Below, in pieces: positions 31,193-43,985 of a stretch of DNA of 64,000 bases. Source of the stretch: Providencia burhodogranariea DSM 19968. GTDB lineage: Bacteria; Pseudomonadota; Gammaproteobacteria; Enterobacterales; Enterobacteriaceae. Both the position numbers and the translations under genes were made by a program. How positions within the stretch are numbered: position 1 is the first letter of the stretch; each line of letters begins with the position of its first letter. The stretch lies in contig NZ_KB233226.1 in the NCBI RefSeq assembly GCF_000314855.2, positions 1 through 64,000 of the forward strand. The letters run 5' to 3'. Below the pieces are notes generated by a model. That model was not told the DNA's origin. It worked only from the letters and a program-made list of their open reading frames with translations, and did no database searches.

Positions 31193-31274
31193 GGGAAAAC
31201 CTCTATTAAGGCCGTGTCGCCATTCCAGCCCTGACGCCGGACACCACACGTCGTGTTGATTAGAAATTATTACT

Positions 31275-31396
31275 CTTCATAATTGAAGCTGCATAGATGT
31301 TATCATCACTTAGCTACCCGAATCACATACTTATGTATGCTCAACAGGACATCTTCGCTTGATGACCACATGCAACCCGAATTATTTTGAGTAGCT
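31275..31396 (-). repeat. ERIC/IRU element, near full length
   Basis: In reverse orientation it shows the right-end motif, the central palindrome CACATACTTATGTATGCTC and the left end TGCAACCCGAATTATTTTGAG. It lies in the rpmE-priA spacer (31193-31740), which otherwise holds only promoter-like A/T-rich sequence and the palindrome near 31660. Confidence 0.85.
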
Positions 31397-31659
31397 ATTG
31401 GTAAAATCGTTACCAAAGGCGGCGGATCATACAGAAAATCCATTTACCGTGCAATGAAAACCGCATGCTTTTTATGGTACTCTATAGGCAGATGACGTTT
31501 ACTTATTATTTTTAAAGCAATTTGTTTGATTAAAAAAGACTCAAAATGGTTATTTTACGTATAGGCTAATTTTAATTATCATTCTTTAAAATAATAACTT
31601 TGATTAAAAGGCATTCCATTCATTTTTCTCTACGCTGAAAGTGCCTCGCCTAAGTTACT

Positions 31660-33939
<2,280 letters not shown>

Positions 33940-34084
33940 GTACCGAGTGTGGTTATTACAAAGGCTAATTTTATCGTTTTTATTCAACAGACCTGTATAT
34001 AAGCTCGATGATAATAGATGAATATCAGCTTCGGGCAGCTAATACATATCATTCATTTTATTATTATCTATAAATAAATCATCT

Positions 34085-34117
34085 GTTATCACTATAAATC
34101 AATAGTGATAACTCTTT
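34085..34117 (+). terminator. priA terminator
   Basis: An 11-bp perfect stem GTTATCACTAT (34085-34095) / ATAGTGATAAC (34102-34112), 6-base loop and TCTTTT tail. The remaining sequence from 33940 holds nothing else visible. Confidence 0.8.
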
Positions 34118-34181
34118 TCGTGGGTATTGATAAATGCGTTTGATAATAACTATTTTCAATATTTGAGAACCAGCTCTAAAA

Positions 34182-34197
34182 AATGATGCAAGTCACA
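34182..34197 (+). promoter_or_regulatory. probable CRP site upstream of cytR
   Basis: AATGA-TGCAAG-TCACA: the right half is a perfect CRP half-site and the left half matches three of five positions of TGTGA. It lies about 125 bases before the cytR start. E. coli cytR is CRP-activated and self-repressed, which fits, but this particular site is an inference. Confidence 0.5.
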
Positions 34198-34321
34198 GTT
34201 TTTATGCAAACTAGGTAACAGATATTATTGATGAACTCTTTAAAATAACCTGACTTGAAATGATGACGTCTTTACGCCATTCAAAAAAAGCAATCGATTA
34301 ACTAAAAGTAAGGAAGGCGTT

Positions 34322-35350
34322 GTGGAAGAACAAAAACAACATGGCTCTGCGACCATGAAAGATGTTGCTAATGCCGCGGGCGTATCGACAGCGACTGTTT
34401 CCCGAACATTAATGAATCCTGAAAAAGTCTCTTTGCAAACACGCCAAAAGGTAGAGCAAGCCGTTATGGATGTTGGTTACTACCCTCACAACCTTGCAAG
34501 AAACTTTAAACGCAATGAATCAAAAATCATTTTGGCGATCGTTCCAGATATCAGCGATCCTTTCTTTAGTGATGTGATCTGCGGCCTTGAAGAAGTGGCG
34601 GCTCACGAAGGTTATTTTGTGTTAATCGGTGACTGCAAACATCAGCAAAAACAAGAAAACGCATTTATTAACTTGATCATAACTAAGCAGATTGATGGTA
34701 TGGTGCTACTAGGATCAAATCTTCCGTTTAGTATTTCAGCTGAAGAACAAAAAAACCTGCCGCCTATCGTGATGGCCAATGAGTTTTCACCTGAACTCAA
34801 GTTGCCAACTGTGCATATTGATAATCTAACCTCAGCCTTTAACGCTACACATTATTTGCAAAAACAAGGTCATAAACGTATTGCTTGTATTGCAGGACCT
34901 GCACATATGCCTCATAGCGAATACCGTTTAGAGGGCTACAAAAAAGCGATGCTACGTACCGGTGAAAGATTACGTGAACAGTATATTATGAGAGGTGATT
35001 TCACTCATAAAAGTGGTGCTGAGGCGGCAAAAACCTTACTATCACTTCCAGAGCCACCTACTGCGATTTTTTGTCATAGCGATATTATGGCGATTGGCGC
35101 CATGTGGCAGGCTAAGAAATTAGGATTAACGCTACCTGATGATCTTTCTATTGTCGGTTTCGATAACTTAGAACAAGCTAAGTATACGCTTCCGGCATTG
35201 ACGACGATTAACCATCCTCGCAATGAAATAGGTCGTCAAGCAATGTTATTATTGCTTGAGCAACTACAAGGAAATAATGTAACGCCAGGTTCCCGTCTCC
35301 TAGATTCTGATCTAATCATCAGAGAGAGTACAAAAGCACCTAAGAGTTAG
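34322..35350 (+). CDS. cytR: LacI-family cytidine repressor CytR
   Basis: Represses nucleoside uptake and catabolism genes together with CRP, and is induced by cytidine (known for E. coli). The 342-residue protein (E. coli 341) has the LacI helix-turn-helix (TMKDVANAAGVSTATVSRTLMNPEKVS) and a periplasmic-binding-like ligand domain (VPDISDPFFSDVICGLEE, FCHSDIMAIGA). Translation starts at a GTG at 34322 behind AAGGAAGG. The TAG stop (35348-35350) lies inside the left inverted repeat of the small element that follows, so the C-terminal residues may have been set by that insertion. Confidence 0.95.
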   Translation: MEEQKQHGSATMKDVANAAGVSTATVSRTLMNPEKVSLQTRQKVEQAVMDVGYYPHNLARNFKRNESKIILAIVPDISDPFFSDVICGLEEVAAHEGYFVLIGDCKHQQKQENAFINLIITKQIDGMVLLGSNLPFSISAEEQKNLPPIVMANEFSPELKLPTVHIDNLTSAFNATHYLQKQGHKRIACIAGPAHMPHSEYRLEGYKKAMLRTGERLREQYIMRGDFTHKSGAEAAKTLLSLPEPPTAIFCHSDIMAIGAMWQAKKLGLTLPDDLSIVGFDNLEQAKYTLPALTTINHPRNEIGRQAMLLLLEQLQGNNVTPGSRLLDSDLIIRESTKAPKS

Positions 35351-35611
35351 GGGTTGTTGACCTTTGCTGATTATTTTTACTGCATTAAATGATCAAAATA
35401 ACAGCTGTTTCATCATATTATGTCTTGGCGTGATTAAAAAAACATCACCCCAAACCCAAACTATGAACGAAAAATGCCCTTCGAGTTCGATTAAAAGCGA
35501 TTTTTCGCTGTGTTGAGCGGTTCGTGCCTAGCCCGCTAGGCGAACCACTTACCTTGGTCAAAAGACGTTTGATTCGAATGAAAATTGACCTTCAAAGGTC
35601 AACAGCCCCTA
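35348..35611. mobile_element. 264-bp inverted-repeat element (MITE-like) between cytR and ftsN
   Basis: The ends are TAGGGGTTGTTGACCTTTG (35348-35366) and, inverted, CAAAGGTCAACAGCCCCTA (35593-35611), matching at 18 of 19 positions. TA lies at each extremity, as expected for a TA target duplication. The interior has no open frame but has hairpins (GGTTCG...CGAACC near 35519-35547). The right end itself folds as TTGACCTTCAAAGGTCAA. Related fused-end palindromes occur at 25429 and 31660. The parent transposon is unknown. Confidence 0.7.
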
Positions 35612-35686
35612 GGCAAAATCGTTCAGGTTAAGTAACATGTGAAACTAAATGATAACGGACTCTCAATAACTTAGTGAATTAACAGC

Positions 35687-36514
35687 GTGGCACAAAAAGA
35701 TTATGTAGCTCGCGGGCAATCATCTGCTCGCCGTAAAACAAGTAAAGGCAAAGCGAAGAAAACGCAAGGGCTTCCAATACCGACATTAGTCGCCGCTATT
35801 GCTGTTGTCGCTTTATTTGTTGGTGGCCTTTTCTATATCACTCAAAATAAAAAAGAGTCGCCACAAAGTATCAGCACTCATCCACCTTCAGCGCCGGTAA
35901 ATACATTACCGCCAAAGCCTGAGGAGCGCTGGCGTTACATTAAAGAACTTGAACGCCGTGGTGTTGATGCACCTAATATTCCGACGCAGAATAGTGGTGG
36001 TAATATTCTAGGCCAATCTGATCTAACCGCAGAGCAACGTCAATTACTCGAACAAATTGATTCTGATAGACGTCAACCTGTGACAAATTTGCAGGAAGTT
36101 CCTTATAACGGGCGCTCAGTACCTCGCTCACAAGTCATTATCAATGAGCCGACTCAACCAGTAAGCCCACCTGTACAACGTAAGCCAACAGCTCCTGTAG
36201 AACGAAAACCAGAGCAACGTCCTGTACAATCAACGCAACCGGTAGCATCAACTCCGTCTGCGCAACAAGAAAGTAAGCCAGCAAATAATTTACAAAATAT
36301 GTTAGTTCAGTGTGGCTCTTTCCGTGAAGCTGAACAGGCAGAATCTGTTCGAGCGACACTTGCTTTCTCCGGAATTGAAAGCCGAGTTACTGCTGGTGGT
36401 GGTTGGCATCGTATTGTGCTTGGCCCTTATTCCAAAGCGACTGCTGAAAAAATGCGCGATCGTGCAAGTAGCGTTGGTGTTTCTGGTTGTATTCTTCGTG
36501 CCTCTGGGGGTTGA
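35687..36514 (+). CDS. ftsN: cell division protein FtsN
   Basis: Bitopic divisome protein that triggers septal peptidoglycan synthesis. The 275-residue protein is shorter than E. coli FtsN (319), mainly in the linker. It shows the cytoplasmic start MAQKDYVARGQ, a transmembrane segment at about 32-52 (TLVAAIAVVALFVGGLFYI), the essential periplasmic PKPEERWRYIKELE region at about 75-90 (part of the E domain), a Gln/Pro-rich linker with VQRKPTAPVERKPEQRPVQ, and a C-terminal SPOR domain (MLVQCGSFREAEQAESVRATLAFSG). Start is a GTG at 35687. Its stop overlaps the sigma-32 promoter of hslV. Confidence 0.94.
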   Translation: MAQKDYVARGQSSARRKTSKGKAKKTQGLPIPTLVAAIAVVALFVGGLFYITQNKKESPQSISTHPPSAPVNTLPPKPEERWRYIKELERRGVDAPNIPTQNSGGNILGQSDLTAEQRQLLEQIDSDRRQPVTNLQEVPYNGRSVPRSQVIINEPTQPVSPPVQRKPTAPVERKPEQRPVQSTQPVASTPSAQQESKPANNLQNMLVQCGSFREAEQAESVRATLAFSGIESRVTAGGGWHRIVLGPYSKATAEKMRDRASSVGVSGCILRASGG

Positions 36515-36538
36515 AAAGTATAATCCCCTCCCCCATGT
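36511..36538 (+). promoter_or_regulatory. sigma-32 heat-shock promoter of hslVU
   Basis: TTGAAA (36511-36516), 14-base spacer, CCCCATGT (36531-36538). This matches the sigma-32 consensus (TTGAAA and CCCCATnT) at every defined base, with consensus-like spacing. hslVU is a heat-shock operon in E. coli. The -35 overlaps the ftsN stop codon. Confidence 0.9.
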
Positions 36539-36569
36539 ACTACTTTAACGTACTATCAAGAGTGGCAAC

Positions 36570-36604
36570 TTCAAGTTACCGATTAACAAAGTCGGTAACT
36601 TGAA
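36570..36604 (+). repeat. 13-bp inverted repeat in the hslV 5' leader
   Basis: TTCAAGTTACCGA (36570-36582) pairs perfectly with TCGGTAACTTGAA (36592-36604) across 9 bases. It lies between the sigma-32 promoter and the hslV start and has no T-run after it, so it is not a terminator. E. coli hslVU also has a stem-loop in its leader that stabilises the mRNA; a similar role here is inference. Confidence 0.75.
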
Positions 36605-36648
36605 AAATAAAACGCCGCATTTTTTGTAATAAAACCAGGGGCTAACTC

Positions 36649-37179
36649 ATGACAACAATCGTAAGTGTTCGCCGTAATGGCCAGGTCGTAATTGGTGGTG
36701 ATGGACAGGCGACGATGGGTAATACCGTCATGAAAGGCAATGTCCGCAAAGTTCGTCGCTTATATAACGATAAAGTCATTGCCGGATTTGCCGGTGGCAC
36801 CGCAGACGCATTTACACTTTTTGAACTGTTTGAGCGCAAGCTTGAACTACATCAAGGCCATTTGACTAAGGCCGCTGTCGAGCTAGCAAAAGATTGGCGT
36901 ACTGATCGTATGCTGCGTAAGCTCGAAGCTTTGCTAGCTGTTGCTGATGAACACACATCTCTTATCATCACTGGGAATGGCGACGTCGTTCAACCAGAGA
37001 ATGATTTAATTGCTATAGGTTCAGGTGGTCCATATGCGCAATCTGCCGCACGTGCTTTACTTGAAAACACCGAATTAAGTGCACGTGAAATCGCTGAAAA
37101 AGCACTCGAGATTGCAGGTGATATCTGTATCTATACCAACCATAATGTCAACTTTGAAGAAATTTCTTCAAAATCATAA
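36649..37179 (+). CDS. hslV: HslV (ClpQ) protease subunit
   Basis: Proteasome-like threonine peptidase forming two hexameric rings capped by HslU. The 176-residue protein has the E. coli length and begins MTTIVSVRR; after Met removal Thr2 is the nucleophile. Also visible are [27 protein letters not shown], and Lys and Gly residues of the active site. AGGGG precedes the ATG. It is followed after 11 bases by hslU and driven by a sigma-32 promoter. Confidence 0.97.
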   Translation: MTTIVSVRRNGQVVIGGDGQATMGNTVMKGNVRKVRRLYNDKVIAGFAGGTADAFTLFELFERKLELHQGHLTKAAVELAKDWRTDRMLRKLEALLAVADEHTSLIITGNGDVVQPENDLIAIGSGGPYAQSAARALLENTELSAREIAEKALEIAGDICIYTNHNVNFEEISSKS

Positions 37180-37190
37180 GGATTGTAAGT

Positions 37191-38525
37191 ATGTCCGAAA
37201 TGACTCCACGCGAAATTGTTAGCGAACTCGACAACCATATTATTGGTCAAAATAATGCTAAACGCTCTGTTGCGATTGCCTTGCGTAACCGCTGGCGCCG
37301 TATGCAGTTGAATGAAACATTACGCCATGAAGTTACACCAAAAAATATTCTGATGATTGGCCCAACTGGTGTGGGTAAAACTGAAATTGCTCGTCGTCTA
37401 GCAAAATTAGCTAACGCACCTTTCATCAAAGTTGAAGCAACAAAATTTACTGAAGTCGGTTATGTCGGTAAAGAAGTCGACTCGATTATTCGTGATTTAG
37501 CTGACTCCGCAATCAAAATGGTCCGCCAGCAATCCATCGAAAAGAATCGTTATCGTGCAGAAGAACTTGCTGAAGAACGTATTCTTGATGTGTTGATCCC
37601 ACCCGCTAAAAATAACTGGGGTCAATCAGAGCCTGTTGATGAACAATCACCTGCTCGCCAATCATTCCGTAAAAAATTGCGTGAAGGCCAGTTAGACGAT
37701 AAAGAAATTGAAATTGAAGTTGCGGCATCCCCAATGGGTGTTGAGATCATGGCTCCTCCAGGTATGGAAGAGATGACTAATCAGCTGCAATCTATGTTCC
37801 AAAATCTTGCTGGGCAAAAACAAAAAGCTCGCAAGATGAAAATTAAAGAAGCTTTTAAACTATTAGTGGAAGAAGAAGCCGCTAAACTGGTTAATCCAGA
37901 AGAGTTGAAAGAACAAGCTATTGAGTCTGTTGAACAGCACGGTATCGTATTTATCGATGAATTCGATAAAATCTGTAAGCGCGGTGGTCAAAGCTCTGGC
38001 CCTGATGTTTCTCGCGAAGGTGTACAGCGTGACCTATTACCACTGATTGAAGGTTGTACTGTTTCAACTAAGCATGGCATGGTCAAAACAGATCATATTC
38101 TGTTTATTGCTTCTGGTGCATTCCAAGTTTCCAGCCCATCAGATTTAATCCCTGAATTACAGGGGCGTCTGCCTATTCGTGTTGAGCTGCAAGCACTGAC
38201 CACTGAAGACTTCGTACGCATCCTTACCGAGCCAAATGCTTCGTTAACAGAACAGTACAAAGCGTTGATGGCAACTGAAGGTGTAACAATTGACTTCACG
38301 ACAGATGGTATTCGCCGTATTGCAGAAGCTGCATGGCAGGTTAACGAGTCAACCGAAAACATCGGCGCACGTCGTTTACACACCGTTTTAGAGCGCTTGA
38401 TGGAGGATATCTCCTATGATGCGAGCGAATGCAGCGGACAAACGATTCAAATCGATGCGGAATATGTTAAGCAGCATTTAGATGAACTGGTTGCCGACGA
38501 AGACCTAAGCAGATTTATTTTATAA
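37191..38525 (+). CDS. hslU: HslU (ClpY) unfoldase ATPase
   Basis: AAA+ ATPase that unfolds substrates and feeds them to HslV. The 444-residue protein (E. coli 443) has Walker [10 protein letters not shown] near residue 60, Walker B FIDEFDKI near 255, the intermediate domain (about 110-240) and sensor [18 protein letters not shown] near 390. The C-terminal EDLSRFIL tail is the segment that inserts into HslV to activate it. It is the second gene of the heat-shock operon. Confidence 0.97.
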   Translation: MSEMTPREIVSELDNHIIGQNNAKRSVAIALRNRWRRMQLNETLRHEVTPKNILMIGPTGVGKTEIARRLAKLANAPFIKVEATKFTEVGYVGKEVDSIIRDLADSAIKMVRQQSIEKNRYRAEELAEERILDVLIPPAKNNWGQSEPVDEQSPARQSFRKKLREGQLDDKEIEIEVAASPMGVEIMAPPGMEEMTNQLQSMFQNLAGQKQKARKMKIKEAFKLLVEEEAAKLVNPEELKEQAIESVEQHGIVFIDEFDKICKRGGQSSGPDVSREGVQRDLLPLIEGCTVSTKHGMVKTDHILFIASGAFQVSSPSDLIPELQGRLPIRVELQALTTEDFVRILTEPNASLTEQYKALMATEGVTIDFTTDGIRRIAEAAWQVNESTENIGARRLHTVLERLMEDISYDASECSGQTIQIDAEYVKQHLDELVADEDLSRFIL

Positions 38526-38647
38526 GCTTATTAATTATCAGGTTTTCATGTATCCTTAATGAATCTGTTATAAAGTGCAGCGACTTATTATATATCCGTT
38601 ATTATTGAAAGGGCTTGATTTTGAACATTTGAAGATCACGCCTTCTA

Positions 38648-38769
38648 CTTTAAATAATTCAAGATGCAGCTCGGTAATAAAGATATGAGTCACTCGTTAA
38701 ATACATAACTACGTGGCTCTTTTTAGTAAACCGAAGCAACTACACTGCAACTTGATGAATAACGGGTAT
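38648..38769 (+). repeat. diverged ERIC/IRU element
   Basis: Left end TTTAAATAATTCAAGATGCAG and right end TGCAACTTGATGAATAACGG with a drifted middle. It lies in the 418-base spacer between hslU and menA. The rest of that spacer shows no gene. Confidence 0.65.
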
Positions 38770-38943
38770 CGCTGTACTTTATATAGAATACAAAAATATT
38801 TAGCCTATCGTTTCGAAACCACTACTATACGATTGATGAGCTGGCGCTTGATTCAAAACGCAAACTCATTAGCAAACTATGAGTAGCCTCGAATCTGAAG
38901 GTCATTAATGATACTGAACATAACAAACCTGTGAAATTATTGA

Positions 38944-39864
38944 ATGAGCTCATCTACCTCAATTAGCCGTAAGCAGGCCTGGCTAGAAAGTTTACGCCCT
39001 AAAACCTTACCTTTAGGGGTTATTGCGATTATTACTGGCTCTGCACTAGCGTATTTAACTGGCAATTTTAAATGGCCTGTCGCCCTATTAGCACTTATCA
39101 CCGCAGGTTTACTTCAAATACTGTCTAATTTAGCCAACGACTATGGTGATGCCGTAAAAGGCTCTGACACTGCCGAACGTATTGGCCCTTTGCGTGGTAT
39201 GCAAAAAGGGGTTATTACTCAGGAAGATATGAAAAAAGCCTTAAAAATTAATATCATCGCTGCTTGCATTTCCGGTGTATTGCTCATTGTTGTTGCTTGT
39301 GAGAAACCTGAAGATGCCATTGGTTTCTTAATGCTAGGTCTAGTGGCAATTGTTGCCGCAATCACCTATACCGTGGGTAAAAAGCCATATGGCTATCTTG
39401 GGTTAGGCGATATTTCAGTTCTGATTTTCTTTGGTTGGCTCAGCGTTATGGGTACCTATTACCTGCAAGCTAACACATTAAATATGTTTACGTTCTTGCC
39501 GGCTACTGCGTGTGGATTACTTTCTGTTGCCGTGCTCAATATTAATAATATGCGTGACATCGTGAATGATGTAAAAGCCGGCAAAAATACATTCGCGGTA
39601 CGTTTAGGCCCACAAGGTGCGAGGATCTACCATACAATTATTATTATTGTTGCTATCCTTTGCCTAGCCTTCTTTAATTTACTGTATCTTCATGGCTGGA
39701 CTGGCTGGTTGTTTTTACTCGCAGTCCCAATGCTAATGAATCATATTCGACGTGTTCTTAGCGATCCAACACCTGAGGGCATGCGTCCGATGCTAGAAAA
39801 TATGGTCAAAGCGGCACTATTTACTAACGTTCTCTTTTCCATCGGTGTAGTATTAAGCAAATAA
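38944..39864 (+). CDS. menA: 1,4-dihydroxy-2-naphthoate polyprenyltransferase MenA
   Basis: Membrane prenyltransferase (UbiA family) that attaches the isoprenoid tail in menaquinone synthesis. The 306-residue protein (E. coli 308) begins with a short polar stretch and AWLESLRPKTLPLG, then NLANDYGDAVKGSD, the first Asp-rich Mg-prenyl diphosphate motif, and a second Asp-containing loop NINNMRDIVNDVKAGKNT. About eight to nine hydrophobic helices are present. It lies between hslU and rraA, as in E. coli. Confidence 0.96.
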   Translation: MSSSTSISRKQAWLESLRPKTLPLGVIAIITGSALAYLTGNFKWPVALLALITAGLLQILSNLANDYGDAVKGSDTAERIGPLRGMQKGVITQEDMKKALKINIIAACISGVLLIVVACEKPEDAIGFLMLGLVAIVAAITYTVGKKPYGYLGLGDISVLIFFGWLSVMGTYYLQANTLNMFTFLPATACGLLSVAVLNINNMRDIVNDVKAGKNTFAVRLGPQGARIYHTIIIIVAILCLAFFNLLYLHGWTGWLFLLAVPMLMNHIRRVLSDPTPEGMRPMLENMVKAALFTNVLFSIGVVLSK

Positions 39865-39893
39865 TTGCTTATTTTTTGACTTAACCCCCTTCT

Positions 39894-39929
39894 TTTTGGG
39901 CGGTGAATTTTGCCAATCACCGCCCAAAA
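39894..39929. terminator. GC-rich hairpin after menA, probable terminator
   Basis: Perfect 13-bp stem TTTTGGGCGGTGA (39894-39906) / TCACCGCCCAAAA (39917-39929), 30 bases after menA. No T-run follows on the plus strand, so terminator function is uncertain. Confidence 0.45.
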
Positions 39930-39973
39930 GGGCTATACTCTCTCTCTCTGGCAGCAAATAAAGACCTAATCCT

Positions 39974-40492
39974 ATGAAATATGATACATCCGAACTCTGC
40001 GATATCTATCAAGAAAGCGTTAATGTGGTAGAACCACTTTTCTCCAACTTTGGTGGGCGTACTTCATTTGGCGGTCAGATCATTACGGTCAAATGCTTTG
40101 AAGATAATGGCCTACTGTATGATTTGCTCGAAGAAGATGGCCAAGGCCGTATTCTATTAGTTGATGGCGGTGGCTCTGTACGCAAAGCGCTTATTGACGC
40201 TGAACTCGCTAGACTTGCATTTGATAACCATTGGGAAGGCATTGTTGTTTACGGTGCGGTTCGCCAAGTGGATGTACTGATAGAGCTAGACCTTGGTATT
40301 CAAGCTATTGCTGCTATGCCTGCTGGTTGTCCTGATGAAGGGGTTGGCGAAAGCGATATTCGTGTCAACTTTGGCGGAGTTACCTTCTTTTCTGGTGACT
40401 ATATCTATGCGGATAACACGGGCATTATTTTATCAGAAGAGCCGCTGACGACTCAGGATAATAATGAGTTTGACGAGCCAGAAGATGTCTAA
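39974..40492 (+). CDS. rraA: ribonuclease E inhibitor RraA
   Basis: Trimeric protein that binds the RNase E C-terminal region and lowers its activity, formerly misnamed MenG. The 172-residue product (E. coli 161) keeps the core [49 protein letters not shown] and [20 protein letters not shown], with an acidic C-terminal extension ([12 protein letters not shown]). It follows menA with its own likely promoter and a terminator. Confidence 0.95.
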   Translation: MKYDTSELCDIYQESVNVVEPLFSNFGGRTSFGGQIITVKCFEDNGLLYDLLEEDGQGRILLVDGGGSVRKALIDAELARLAFDNHWEGIVVYGAVRQVDVLIELDLGIQAIAAMPAGCPDEGVGESDIRVNFGGVTFFSGDYIYADNTGIILSEEPLTTQDNNEFDEPEDV

Positions 40493-40540
40493 GATTTTTC
40501 GAGCATCGTTATCAAGATGATGACAAAAAATTCCAAATAA

Positions 40541-40567
40541 ATAAGGGCAGAAAGTATCTGCCCTTAT
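40541..40567 (+). terminator. rraA terminator
   Basis: Perfect 11-bp stem ATAAGGGCAGA (40541-40551) / TCTGCCCTTAT (40557-40567) with a 5-base loop, 48 bases after rraA. T-rich sequence follows after a short gap. Confidence 0.7.
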
Positions 40568-40699
40568 CTTACTGCTTTCGTTTTGCTGTTCTAGCAAGAT
40601 GGAGAATAGAAAAATAAAAAATCCAGCTTGTTTCTACCACGTAAAAGTCATCATCATCTTGAATGAAAAGTTTTTATCTTAAAAAATTCAAGCTGCTTT

Positions 40700-40825
40700 A
40701 TATCCTAAATAATTCGTATTGCAGCTAGGCGACAAGTAAATGAGTCGCTAGGAGCATACACAAGTATGTGACTAGTGCGAATGAACGCAGTCAACAACGC
40801 TGCGGCACGAAGTATGACGGATATA
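40700..40825 (+). repeat. ERIC/IRU element, well preserved
   Basis: Full-length copy with left end TATCCTAAATAATTCGTATTGCA, central GGAGCATACACAAGTATGTG and right end CACGAAGTATGACGGATATA. This is the clearest ERIC in the window. It directly abuts the zapB stop. Confidence 0.93.
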
Positions 40826-40828
40826 ATT

Positions 40829-41068
40829 TTAGACCTCTTCCATCCGACCTAACAACCCACGCAAACGCTCTTGCCATGATTGCAATTCTTGTTTCAGTTG
40901 TTCATTTTCACGAACTAGCGATTCTGTACCAGATTTCGCGTTATCAATTTCTTGAACAAGCGAACTGTTTTTATCTTTCAGTTCTTCGATTTCCATCTGT
41001 AGTAAAGTGATGGTATCAATTGCTTGTTGAACTTTGGTTTCTAGTTTCTCAAATACTTCAAATGACAT
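40829..41068 (-). CDS. zapB: cell division protein ZapB
   Basis: Small coiled-coil protein that links ZapA-FtsZ rings to MatP and the Ter region. From the ATG at 41068 it has 79 residues (E. coli 81), begins [20 protein letters not shown], and is almost entirely heptad-repeat coiled coil ending in LGRMEEV. The frame is open 25 codons further upstream without homology. It diverges from glpF, as in E. coli. Confidence 0.95.
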   Translation of the reverse strand: MSFEVFEKLETKVQQAIDTITLLQMEIEELKDKNSSLVQEIDNAKSGTESLVRENEQLKQELQSWQERLRGLLGRMEEV

Positions 41069-41371
41069 TCTTCTGGTCTCCCTTGTAAGCTTTTCATCGA
41101 TTGTAAGTAGCATGATCCTTTGTGTCCAGCGACTTAGTTTCAATTCGCTTAATACCTTTGTTTAAAACACTGGTCAGATCACACAACAAAGGTCGACTGT
41201 ATCACTATTTTTGGTCGTTTTTTTTCGCTTTGGTGATATAACACACATTTTTCAATTTCGATATTTCTCGTTTTCGCTCATTAACGATAAATTTACACTA
41301 TAGGTTTTCACTTTGAAAATCTTAACTTGAAAAATATTACAATAATTTTAATTTTCGTAGGATAGAAAGAT

Positions 41372-42232
41372 ATGAGCCAAACGACCTCGACTACACTCAC
41401 CGGTCAGTGCATTTCTGAATTTTTAGGAACGGCACTTATCGTTTTCTTCGGTTTAGGCTGCGTTGCAGCAGTCCGTATTGCAGGGGCACAATTGGGCCTC
41501 TGGGAAATCAGTATTATTTGGGGCTTTGGTGTTGCACTTGCAGTATACCTTACTGCGGGAACTTCTGGTGCCCACCTAAATCCAGCCGTTACAATTGCAT
41601 TATGGTTATTCGCTAGCTTTCCACGACATAAAGTTGCACCTTATATTATTGCACAAATGCTCGGCGGCTTTTTTGCTGCTGCTCTTGTTTATGCTATGTA
41701 CTCTCCTGTATTCATTGACTACGACCAAGTTCATCATATCGTTCGCGGTACACAAGAAAGCCTATTTACTGCGGGGGTATTCTCAACATATCCGGCACCA
41801 CAACTCACCGAATTTCATGCCTTCTTCATTGAAGTCGTCATTGCTGCAATCCTTTTGTGCCTAATTTTAGCGCTAACAGATGATGGTAATGGTATTCCGC
41901 GTGGCCCACTAGCACCATTATTAATTGGTATCCTGATTGCCGTTATTGGTGGATCATTTGGTCCACTCACAGGCTTCGCATTAAACCCAGCGCGTGACTT
42001 TGGGCCGAAGGTCGTCGCATATTTAGCGGGTTGGGGTGATATTGCCTTGACAGGTGGGCGCGAAATTCCTTATTTCTTAGTTCCACTCACTGCGCCAATC
42101 GTTGGTGCTTTAATAGGTGCATTTGCATACCGCACTCTGATTTCTCGTCACTTACCTAGTTTCATTCATGCTGCAAAAAGTGAAGCTAAAAAAGACGAAA
42201 AATCATCCAAAACATCTCGTAAAAACGCTTAA
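41372..42232 (+). CDS. glpF: glycerol facilitator GlpF
   Basis: Aquaglyceroporin of the inner membrane for glycerol uptake. The 286-residue protein (E. coli 281) has six transmembrane segments and both pore motifs, HLNPAVTIAL near residue 70 and ALNPARDFGPK near 205. The Lys-rich C-terminal tail (EAKKDEKSSKTSRKNA) differs from E. coli. It is 24 bases from glpK, forming an operon. The A/T-rich leader (41257-41300, with TTCGATATTTCTCG and TTTTCGCTCATTAACG) is where GlpR operators would be expected, but I cannot assign them with confidence. Confidence 0.95.
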   Translation: MSQTTSTTLTGQCISEFLGTALIVFFGLGCVAAVRIAGAQLGLWEISIIWGFGVALAVYLTAGTSGAHLNPAVTIALWLFASFPRHKVAPYIIAQMLGGFFAAALVYAMYSPVFIDYDQVHHIVRGTQESLFTAGVFSTYPAPQLTEFHAFFIEVVIAAILLCLILALTDDGNGIPRGPLAPLLIGILIAVIGGSFGPLTGFALNPARDFGPKVVAYLAGWGDIALTGGREIPYFLVPLTAPIVGALIGAFAYRTLISRHLPSFIHAAKSEAKKDEKSSKTSRKNA

Positions 42233-43783
<1,551 letters not shown>

Positions 43784-43812
43784 TACTCAAACTCATCATT
43801 TAAATTAATCAT

Positions 43813-43843
43813 AAAGGCAACACTTTGGTGTTGCCTTTTTATT
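43813..43843 (+). terminator. glpFK terminator
   Basis: Perfect 11-bp stem AAAGGCAACAC (43813-43823) / GTGTTGCCTTT (43828-43838), 4-base loop and a strong T-run. Confidence 0.94.
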
Positions 43844-43985
43844 TTAATTAAAAAAAATAATTACTTATCTAATGGTTATCATGTTTCCGTACAAATAATA
43901 AATTAGACTTTGTATTCACACCATTGGAAAATACGCTAAATAGTTAAGATATATTAACGTTATTTTAATAAAATGGAGAATAGCT

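Noticed and set aside
41257-41310. GlpR operators upstream of glpF
   Set aside because: TTCG-containing fragments are present but none matches the operator consensus well enough to list as a site.
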